From: an uncultured Oceanospirillaceae bacterium
Lineage (GTDB): Bacteria > Pseudomonadota > Gammaproteobacteria > Pseudomonadales > Balneatricaceae
NCBI GenBank assembly: GCA_937136055.1
Contig: CAKZOD010000029.1
Span: 16,303-80,302 of the forward strand
DNA length: 64,000 nucleotides
Reading direction: 5' to 3'
The position numbers were made by a program, and so were the translations under genes. The notes beneath the pieces were generated by a model. The model had not been told where the DNA came from. It was given only the letters and a program-made list of their open reading frames with translations, and searched no databases. Of this stretch, positions 57,695-64,000 are shown piece by piece; the first letter of the stretch is position 1; every line of letters starts with the position of its first letter.

Positions 57695-58471
57695 ATGACA
57701 AATTCAACGAATACAGCATTGTTTAATTACGTGCTGGGCCTTGCAGATGATGCGCTAATTTTAGGGCAGCGTACCAGCGAGTGGTGCTCAAGAGGGCCAT
57801 TTTTAGAAGAAGATATCGCGCTGAGTAATCTCGCACTAGATTATATCGGCCGTGCGCGTATGTTTTATCAATATGCTGCACAGATTCAAGGCATGGGAAA
57901 AACAGAAGATGATTTAGCGTATTTTCGCGATGAGCGAGAATTCACTAATTTAGTTATTAACGAGTTACCGAATTTTGACTTTGCTTTCTCGATAGTGCGC
58001 CAATATCTATTAGATGTGCATGCTTGCTTGTACTTAGAGCAGCTCAGTAACAGTAAAGATCAGCGTTTAAGCGAAATCGCAGCAAAAGCAATTAAAGAAA
58101 CACGCTACCATTTAAAGCGCAGCGAAACGTGGGTACTGCAATTAGGCCAAGGCACTGAAGAAAGTGCTAAGCGCATGCAGGATGCATTGGATGAGCTATG
58201 GGGTTATACCCCTGAGTTGTTCATCTCTAGCGAAGCTGAATTAGCACTTTCAGGTGAAGAAGGTGAGGCGTCTATCGCTGTGAACCGTGAGTCTTTACGC
58301 CATCTTTGGTTAGAGCGCGTAACAGCGCATATGCTGACATCAGGCCTTGTGATTCCAGAGCAGAATTGGCAAGTGGTGGGCGGACGCAATGGCGATCACT
58401 CAGAGCATTTAGGCCATCTGTTAAGTGAAATGCAAATTCTGCAGCGCAGTTATCCAGGTTTAGAGTGGTAA
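57695..58471 (+). CDS. paaC: Phenylacetyl-CoA 1,2-epoxidase subunit PaaC (structural)
   Basis: A 258-residue ferritin-like subunit with GLADDALILGQRTSEWCSRGPFLEEDIALSNLALDYIGRAR, the PaaC signature. It is the non-catalytic partner of PaaA and lacks the full diiron site. AAGGAG lies shortly before its ATG. The stop is 2 bases before the paaD ATG. Confidence 0.96.
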   Translation: MTNSTNTALFNYVLGLADDALILGQRTSEWCSRGPFLEEDIALSNLALDYIGRARMFYQYAAQIQGMGKTEDDLAYFRDEREFTNLVINELPNFDFAFSIVRQYLLDVHACLYLEQLSNSKDQRLSEIAAKAIKETRYHLKRSETWVLQLGQGTEESAKRMQDALDELWGYTPELFISSEAELALSGEEGEASIAVNRESLRHLWLERVTAHMLTSGLVIPEQNWQVVGGRNGDHSEHLGHLLSEMQILQRSYPGLEW

Positions 58472-58473
58472 AA

Positions 58474-58980
58474 ATGCAGCATATCTCATTAGTCACACCT
58501 GAATACGCAGCACGTCGCGCAACCCGTGCTAATTCTGATTGTCCTGCGCTTTGGTCAATTTTGGATAGCGTGTTTGATCCCGAGTTACCCTATGTCACCA
58601 TTTGGGATCTAGGGATCCTTGTCGATGTAGAGCAGACTACTCAGCACAGTTGTAAAGTAACGGTTTCTCCGACGTACAGCGGTTGCCCTGCGGTGGATGT
58701 GATTAGCGATGATATAAAAGCCGCGTTAATGAAAGAAGGTATGCAAAGTGTCACAGTTGAGGTCTCTCTGAGCCCTGCATGGCATACCGATCTTATGTCA
58801 CCGGATGCTAAACATGCGTTGCATAACCAAGGCATCGCTCCACCGGCCCAAGTCGTTCACTGTCCACAATGTGATAGCGGTGATGTTGACGTCATTAGTC
58901 AATTTGGTTCCACAGCCTGTAAAGCACTGTATCGTTGCAATAGCTGTCTAGAACCATTTGATTATTTTAAAGATTTTTAG
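58474..58980 (+). CDS. paaD: Phenylacetate degradation protein PaaD (Fe-S assembly-related)
   Basis: A 168-residue protein with an N-terminal MIP18/DUF59 domain (LDSVFDPELPYVTIWDLGIL and SPTYSGCPAVDVI) and a C-terminal zinc-ribbon-like part with two Cys pairs (HCPQC and RCNSC). PaaD is thought to help mature the iron site of the epoxidase or the Fe-S cluster of PaaE. The ATG at 58474 is preferred over a GTG at 58465 that would overlap paaC. Confidence 0.94.
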   Translation: MQHISLVTPEYAARRATRANSDCPALWSILDSVFDPELPYVTIWDLGILVDVEQTTQHSCKVTVSPTYSGCPAVDVISDDIKAALMKEGMQSVTVEVSLSPAWHTDLMSPDAKHALHNQGIAPPAQVVHCPQCDSGDVDVISQFGSTACKALYRCNSCLEPFDYFKDF

Positions 58981-58989
58981 GAAAAGATT

Positions 58990-60063
58990 ATGAATGTTGA
59001 GTTTTATCCTCTCAGGGTTAGTCACATTGATCGCTTATGCCCTGATGCAGTAGCAATAGATTTCGAAGTAGATGAATCACTAAAAGACACCTTCGCATTT
59101 AGCCATGGTCAACACATTATTATTGAAGCTGAAATAGCGGGCGAAAAAGTACGTCGTTCATACTCAATAAGTGTGGCGAAAGGAAGCGACAAGTTACAAG
59201 TGGGTATTAAAAAGATCGCCAATGGTGTGTTCTCAACCTTTGCCAACGAGCAGCTTAAAGTGGGGGATGTACTACAAGTAATGCCACCGCAAGGCCATTT
59301 TTATACGGATCTTGATGATGCTCATCAAAAGCACTATGCATTAATCGCAGCCGGTAGTGGTATTACGCCTATGCTATCCATTGCTCAGTCAGTGCTTGCC
59401 TTGGAGCCGAATGCCCATGTGACTTTGATTTATGGTAATAAAACCACTCAAAGCATGATGTTTAAAGAGCGTGTCAGCTTTTTGAAAAACCATTATATGA
59501 CGCGTTTTTCATTAATTAATGTGTTCTCAAAAGAAGAGCAAGAAGCAGAAGTGTTACACGGGCGTATTAGTGGCGACAAATTAACAGCGCTTAATGAAGA
59601 TCATTTGATCGATATGCAAAGCTTTGATGAGTGCTTCCTATGTGGGCCTCAGCAGATGGTTAAATCAGTTGAGCAAACCTTATTGTCAGCAGGCGTTGAT
59701 TCAGAGAATATTCACTATGAATTATTCTACGCGGGTGATGAAGTACTGCCTGAACTGACAGCGGAGCAAAAAGCAGATAAAACTCTCAAACAAGTTGTTG
59801 TTAAATCAGGTGGGCGTAAATTAACACTTGAGCTGACTAGCGCAGGTGATGATATTTTAGAGTCGGCGATGCAGCACGGCTTAGATTTGCCGTTTAGCTG
59901 TAAAGGCGGTGTTTGTGCTACCTGTAAGGCGAAAGTCATCAGCGGTGAAGTGCGCATGGATAGAAACCATTGCTTAACGGATAAAGAAGTGGCTGAAGGT
60001 ATGATTTTAACCTGTCAATCACATCCCGTTTCAGCGCATGTTGAAGTAGATTATGACGTATAA
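58990..60063 (+). CDS. paaE: Phenylacetyl-CoA 1,2-epoxidase reductase subunit PaaE
   Basis: A 357-residue reductase with an FAD domain (RRSYSIS), NAD(P)H domain (AAGSGITPMLSIAQS) and C-terminal plant-type [2Fe-2S] ferredoxin domain (CKGGVCATCKAK, then a distal Cys in LTCQSHP). It delivers electrons from NAD(P)H to the PaaA diiron centre. Last gene of paaABCDE, followed by a rho-independent terminator. Confidence 0.96.
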   Translation: MNVEFYPLRVSHIDRLCPDAVAIDFEVDESLKDTFAFSHGQHIIIEAEIAGEKVRRSYSISVAKGSDKLQVGIKKIANGVFSTFANEQLKVGDVLQVMPPQGHFYTDLDDAHQKHYALIAAGSGITPMLSIAQSVLALEPNAHVTLIYGNKTTQSMMFKERVSFLKNHYMTRFSLINVFSKEEQEAEVLHGRISGDKLTALNEDHLIDMQSFDECFLCGPQQMVKSVEQTLLSAGVDSENIHYELFYAGDEVLPELTAEQKADKTLKQVVVKSGGRKLTLELTSAGDDILESAMQHGLDLPFSCKGGVCATCKAKVISGEVRMDRNHCLTDKEVAEGMILTCQSHPVSAHVEVDYDV

Positions 60064-60099
60064 TTCGCGTTATTAATAAAATGTTTTAAGCTTAAATTA

Positions 60100-60130
60100 A
60101 AATCTGATAGAGTGATCTATCAGATTTTTT
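60100..60130 (+). terminator. Rho-independent terminator after paaE
   Basis: A perfect 11-bp stem (60100-60110 with 60117-60127) with a 6-base loop runs straight into TTTTTT ending near 60131. It separates paaE from the fused hydratase/dehydrogenase gene, which may therefore need read-through or its own promoter. Confidence 0.9.
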
Positions 60131-60216
60131 TACGTTTTGAGAAAGCCTTTGTCGCTTTACCTGAATTGTTATCCCTTTGCAGTATGAATATTGCAGTGAG
60201 TAAATTGGAGTTTTGT

Positions 60217-62259
60217 ATGTCCCTTGTGAATGTTTGTGTTATTGATCAAATAGCGGTTCTAGAAATAAACTCTCCCCCAGTCAACGCACTCAGTGCCGCT
60301 TTAAGGCAAGATATGATTGATGCGTTCTCACAAGTGCAATCTGATGAGCAAATTAAAGCAATAGCATTGCATTGCTTAGGCAGTACATTCATATGCGGTG
60401 CAGATATTCGCGAATTTGATGGTGAGCCTATTGCGCCACATCTACCGCAAGTCATTCATTTAATTGAGCAGTCAAAAACTCCAGTAATAGCGCTATTACA
60501 CGGTCACGTACTCGGTGGTGGCTTGGAAGTTGCAGCGGCTTGTCATTATCGTTTGGCCCTTGAAAATACGAATATTGGCTTGCCAGAGGTCGGCTTAGGA
60601 GTCGTACCAGGTGCAGGTGGCTGCCAGCGTATGATGCGTTTAGCAGGCGTTGAAAATGCCGTTAAGCTTGCGACATCAGGACGTCCCGTTAAAGTGACCC
60701 ACCCAGATTATTCTGGGGTATGCGATGCACTTTTTGCACCATCAGATGATTTGTTTGAAAATGGCCTTAGCTGGATTAATTCACAGCTTGAGAAACAAGC
60801 ATTAACACCGAAAACGACGGGATTAAACAGCGTTGATGAGGTACCTGTTGATTGGGCTTCATTGAAAAAAACAGTTGCACGCGCAGCGAAAAGTAACCCG
60901 GTACCGGGTCAGTTGTTAGAACAGCTCGCTAATGAGTACCAGCTACCGACACTGGAAGCGGAGCAAAATACGCGTGAATTGTTCTTAGAGCTGCGCCAAT
61001 CAGTGGTCGCCAAAGCGCTGCGTCATGCTTTTTTTGTTGAGAAAAAAATGCAGGCAGGGCGCAGTAAAAATGCATTTCGCATCGAACAAACAGCGGTTAT
61101 AGGCGCAGGTACTATGGGCAGTGCGATAGCACTTTGTTTGGCGGATGCAGGGTTTGAAGTTGTGCTACTTGAGCAATCCCAAGAAGCTCTTGATAGAGGG
61201 ATGGGGAGAATTAAAGATGAGTACGCGAAAAGCTTGGCAAAAGGACGTATTAATCAGCAGCAACACGATGCGCGCATTGCGCTTATCTCTGCAAGTTGTG
61301 ATTATCAATCACTGGCACAAACAGATTTAGTTATCGAAGCGGCCTTTGAAAGCTTAGAAGTGAAACAAAGCATCTTTAGCAAGCTTGATGAAGTGTGCAA
61401 AGCGGGTGCTATCTTAGCGACTAACACATCTTATCTCGATATTGATGTGATAGCGCAATCCACCACAAGACCAGAGTCTGTACTGGGGCTGCACTTTTTT
61501 AGTCCCGCAAATATTATGAAGCTACTTGAGATTGTTAAAGCAGATAAAACGTCTGATGAAGCGCTTGAACAGATGCAGCAATTAGCGAAAAAGTTGCGCA
61601 AACAAGCAGTGACTGTTGGTGTTTGCTTTGGTTTTGCCGCGAATAGAATCTATACCCGCTACGGACGCGAAGTACAGCAAATGTTGCTTGAAGGGGCGGG
61701 AATTGAGCAAATCGACACTGCAATGCGTGAGTTTGGTATGGCGATGGGGCCGTTATCCGTACAGGATTTATCCGGTATTGATATTGGTCATAATGCACGA
61801 TCACAATACCCGCAACCTGAATACGATAAGGGCTATTTTAAAGTTTCTGCGGCGCTCGTTGAAGCTGGGCGTTTAGGACGTAAAACGGGATCTGGTTTTT
61901 ATAACTATTCAGCGCAGCAGCCGACAATCGATCAGCAGGTTGTTGATATTATTGCTAACTTATCTAAAGAGCTCAACATTGAATCAAAGTTGTTTGATGC
62001 TCAAACTATTCAACAGCGCGCTATCTTAGCGATGATTTGTGAAGCCGTTAAAGTAATAGATGAGGGAATCGTTAGCGAAAAAGATGCTATCGATCTTATT
62101 TGGCTACATGGTTATGGCTTCCCAAGAGCAAAAGGTGGGCCAATGTTTTTAGCGCAGCAGTGGGGAGTTGAGCAGCTGCAAGCTCAAATGAGCGAATTAC
62201 GTGACTCTCAAGGGGAGAAAATCTGGCCGCCGTTAGATTTGGCTAAATATTTAGCCTAG
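60217..62259 (+). CDS. Fused enoyl-CoA hydratase / 3-hydroxyacyl-CoA dehydrogenase (PaaF-PaaH functional replacement)
   Basis: A 680-residue bifunctional protein. The N-terminal crotonase domain contains HGHVLGGGLEVAAACHYRLA and the catalytic Glu region LPEVGLGVVPGAGG. The dehydrogenase Rossmann domain begins with AVIGAGTMGSAIALCLADAGF and continues with LGLHFFSPA, and two C-terminal HAD helical domains follow. It probably carries out both the hydration and the 3-hydroxyadipyl-CoA oxidation normally done by separate PaaF and PaaH, neither of which is in the window. ATG 60217 has GGAG seven bases upstream; the ORF upstream of it lies inside the paaE terminator. A general FadB-like beta-oxidation role is the alternative. 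Confidence 0.85.
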   Translation: MSLVNVCVIDQIAVLEINSPPVNALSAALRQDMIDAFSQVQSDEQIKAIALHCLGSTFICGADIREFDGEPIAPHLPQVIHLIEQSKTPVIALLHGHVLGGGLEVAAACHYRLALENTNIGLPEVGLGVVPGAGGCQRMMRLAGVENAVKLATSGRPVKVTHPDYSGVCDALFAPSDDLFENGLSWINSQLEKQALTPKTTGLNSVDEVPVDWASLKKTVARAAKSNPVPGQLLEQLANEYQLPTLEAEQNTRELFLELRQSVVAKALRHAFFVEKKMQAGRSKNAFRIEQTAVIGAGTMGSAIALCLADAGFEVVLLEQSQEALDRGMGRIKDEYAKSLAKGRINQQQHDARIALISASCDYQSLAQTDLVIEAAFESLEVKQSIFSKLDEVCKAGAILATNTSYLDIDVIAQSTTRPESVLGLHFFSPANIMKLLEIVKADKTSDEALEQMQQLAKKLRKQAVTVGVCFGFAANRIYTRYGREVQQMLLEGAGIEQIDTAMREFGMAMGPLSVQDLSGIDIGHNARSQYPQPEYDKGYFKVSAALVEAGRLGRKTGSGFYNYSAQQPTIDQQVVDIIANLSKELNIESKLFDAQTIQQRAILAMICEAVKVIDEGIVSEKDAIDLIWLHGYGFPRAKGGPMFLAQQWGVEQLQAQMSELRDSQGEKIWPPLDLAKYLA

Positions 62260-62284
62260 GATCATTCTATCTTGGTAAGAGAAT

Positions 62285-62314
62285 CTTGTTCGAGGTGAAA
62301 ACACGTCGAACAAG
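62285..62314. terminator. Hairpin between hydratase/dehydrogenase gene and EAL-HDOD gene
   Basis: A perfect 9-bp stem (62285-62293 with 62306-62314) with a 12-base loop between convergent genes. Confidence 0.65.
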
Positions 62315-62332
62315 TTCTATCGTTAAAAAGGG

Positions 62333-63571
62333 CTATTTTTCAGGCTCGTTAATACTACTAATAGATTGGGTTACCCATTCTAAGCTTTCGCGATAGGCGT
62401 TATCGTAAACAGAGGGGTCAACATCCGCGGTGACTTCTTTCCAATTACCTAGACCAAAGTTAATGGTGTTGTTGAGAATTTTACCCATGGTTCCTTGACC
62501 ATTACTGATGGCCGTCTTGATTTCTTCACTTAAAGGGGTTTGCTCAAGTAAATCATCCAGTGAAATATCAAGTAGCGCATTCACTCCAGACATAATGCCT
62601 GCAATCATATAGCCTGCTGAGTTTTTAACACCGCTAGCAAGTGCTATCTTCTCACACATACAGCCGCGAATAAGCAGTTGCCTTCCCAGCTCTTCAGATT
62701 TGTTGTCATTGGATTGCATTGCAATGATTAAAGCCCATTTTTTGACCTCAGGGATACCAAGAATCGTAATAGCTTCTTTAATAGAGTTTATTTCTCTCAC
62801 TAAATTATGTGCACTTGAATTAACAATACGCAGTAACTTAAATGTGAAAACTGGGTCTTGAATAATCAGCCGTTCCAGCTCTTGAGTTGTAGCCTCTGGA
62901 TTTTGCAGTGCTTGAATAATAGAAAATAGTTTGAGCTGAGAGGATTGTAGTTTTACCCCTTTAACGATTTCAGGCTTCGATAAAAAATAGCCCTGAAATA
63001 GTTTAAAACCGAGTGATTTACAGTGGTTAAACATTTCATGTGTTTCTATCTTTTCAGCCAGTAAAGTCACTTTATAGGGTTTTAGTTTATTTACTTGTTC
63101 AGTCACTTGTTTAAAGCTCATATCGATGACATCGACTTTAATAATTTGCACGAGCTTTATGAGTTCTATGAATTTGTCATCATATATAAAATCATCGAGA
63201 GCAATAGTGTAGCCATTTTTACGCAACTGGCGAACACTGCTAATCAGCGCTGGAGTAACTTCAACATCTTCTAAAATCTCTAACACAATTTGGTTAGCAG
63301 GTAGTGCAGGTAAACTGCCGCCAACTAATAAATCATAAGTTAGGTTTATGAAAGCGGGCATTCGCTTAAGTTGATTATTCTGATAAACAGAAGTGTATGA
63401 ATTAAGCAGGGCATCAACTGTGGCAATAGAGCCTGAGAAATTAAAGACAGCTTTATTTTGCGCATCATCAGAGCGATAAAGTAGCTCATAAGCTACGGTC
63501 TGTTTGTTGGCATCAAAAATAGGCTGTCGAGCCATTAGTGTCTGCTTTTTAAAAGGTAGAGAGTTTTGCAT
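62333..63571 (-). CDS. EAL-HDOD signalling protein (YuxH type)
   Basis: A 412-residue cytoplasmic protein. The N-terminal EAL-like domain (about 12-200, ARQPIFDANKQTVAYELLYR) is degenerate: EIL replaces EAL (residues 98-100), and DDFIYD replaces DDFGTG. The C-terminal half (about 205-395) is an HDOD domain. Such proteins seldom hydrolyse c-di-GMP and are thought to act as signalling adaptors in motility or stress. Monocistronic on the minus strand, next to the IS5-family element. Confidence 0.87.
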   Translation of the reverse strand: MQNSLPFKKQTLMARQPIFDANKQTVAYELLYRSDDAQNKAVFNFSGSIATVDALLNSYTSVYQNNQLKRMPAFINLTYDLLVGGSLPALPANQIVLEILEDVEVTPALISSVRQLRKNGYTIALDDFIYDDKFIELIKLVQIIKVDVIDMSFKQVTEQVNKLKPYKVTLLAEKIETHEMFNHCKSLGFKLFQGYFLSKPEIVKGVKLQSSQLKLFSIIQALQNPEATTQELERLIIQDPVFTFKLLRIVNSSAHNLVREINSIKEAITILGIPEVKKWALIIAMQSNDNKSEELGRQLLIRGCMCEKIALASGVKNSAGYMIAGIMSGVNALLDISLDDLLEQTPLSEEIKTAISNGQGTMGKILNNTINFGLGNWKEVTADVDPSVYDNAYRESLEWVTQSISSINEPEK

Positions 63572-63794
63572 AACGTAATAGGATCACAATTCAATAAGAA
63601 GGTGTACAACTAACTATAAAGTTATTTTTATAAAGCTAAGTTTATATTACATTAAATATTAGCGCTTAGTTTAAATCATCGCTATGTTAAATCCGCAAAA
63701 TTGTCAAAATTAAGCAACATTTCTCGATATTTATTAATTAGATATGTTTGCTTTTTTTCAGTCGTTAATTTTTTTGAGCTGTTTATTAACCTAG

Positions 63795-64000
63795 GGAAAC
63801 TGCGATTAAGTTATCAATATGAGATAATAACTATTCAATCAACTTAGGGTTACATCGATGGAGCAGCAGTTAGGATTTTCTGAGCAAGAGTTAAGAAGAA
63901 GCCAGCACATAACACGCAAAGAGCTTTTCTTGGCAAAGATGGAAAACTTGGTTCCGTGGAATAGGCTTGTAGCTTTGATTGAGCCTCATTATCCTAAAGC
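63795..64000 (+). mobile_element. IS5-family insertion sequence, left end (runs off the window)
   Basis: The element begins with GGAAACTGCGATTAAGTTA, preceded by CTAG (63791-63794), which fits an IS5 target duplication. The start of its transposase gene follows 63 bases inside. The other end lies beyond the window, so completeness cannot be judged. Confidence 0.8.
63858..64000 (+). CDS. IS5-family transposase, N-terminal fragment
   Basis: The 47 readable codons (MEQQLGFSEQELRRSQHITR, then a stretch with LFLAKMENLVPWNRLVALIEPHYPK) align with the start of IS5 transposase, matching its TRKE.FL.KME..VPW...V..IEP.YPK pattern. The full enzyme would carry a DDE catalytic domain beyond the window. 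The ATG at 63858 lies 67 bases inside the CTAG flank. Confidence 0.88.
   Translation, partial: MEQQLGFSEQELRRSQHITRKELFLAKMENLVPWNRLVALIEPHYPK

Overview
The window looks like a chromosomal segment of a marine gammaproteobacterium, most likely of the Oceanospirillales/Oceanospirillaceae type. This is inferred from moderate-to-low GC, two TRAP transporter operons, a complete phenylacetate (paa) catabolon, SoeABC-type sulfite oxidation, cobaltochelatase CobS/CobT, RNase E/RluC/CysB housekeeping genes and PAS/Cache chemoreceptors. The species cannot be fixed from sequence alone. No rRNA, tRNA, CRISPR array or prophage was seen.

Layout. (1) 1-5.2 kb: the 3' end of pta, an Aer-like PAS chemoreceptor and a first TRAP operon (dctPQM, minus strand) behind a perfect 16-bp palindrome. 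(2) 5.7-9.2 kb: a DUF3461 protein and the overlapping pair cobS-cobT. (3) 9.6-14.3 kb: soeABC, a molybdenum sulfite:quinone oxidoreductase, with a near-consensus FNR/Anr box upstream. (4) 14.6-28.8 kb: mostly housekeeping: roxA-trmJ, rne, rluC, a KfrA-like coiled-coil gene, cysB, ltaE, rraA, yghU and a D-2-hydroxyacid dehydrogenase. (5) 28.8-39.8 kb: an aromatic-acid module with fumarylacetoacetase, a small VOC metalloenzyme, MarR, maleylacetoacetate isomerase, a DUF2783 protein, an FAD aromatic hydroxylase, LysR, an unusual metallo-beta-lactamase-fold protein and a second TRAP operon. (6) 40.4-62.3 kb: the paa cluster (paaX, K, Z, Y, G, I, J, A-E and a fused PaaF/PaaH-like enzyme), interrupted by a GNAT gene, a Cache chemoreceptor, a BvgS-like hybrid kinase and a class II aldolase. 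(7) 62.3-64 kb: an EAL-HDOD protein and the start of an IS5-family element.

How the parts fit. Region 5 reads as uptake (TRAP), ring hydroxylation (FAD monooxygenase), probable ring cleavage, cis-trans isomerisation (MaiA) and hydrolysis (FahA) of a homogentisate-like intermediate. No canonical cupin homogentisate dioxygenase lies in the window, and the 179-residue VOC protein, which keeps a His-His-Glu triad, is the best local candidate. Three copies of one 26-bp operator-like sequence (34299, 36543, 39998) sit upstream of the hydroxylase, the MBL-fold gene and the TRAP operon, and two MarR-type palindromes 32 bp apart control the VOC-fahA side. Region 6 activates phenylacetate to its CoA ester, epoxidises it and degrades it by beta-oxidation-like steps to acetyl-CoA and succinyl-CoA.

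The most distinctive DNA element is a 263-bp, highly palindromic MITE-like repeat between paaZ and paaY. Its inverted-repeat ends resemble the end of the IS5-family element at the right edge of the window, and its boundary coincides with the stop codon of paaY.
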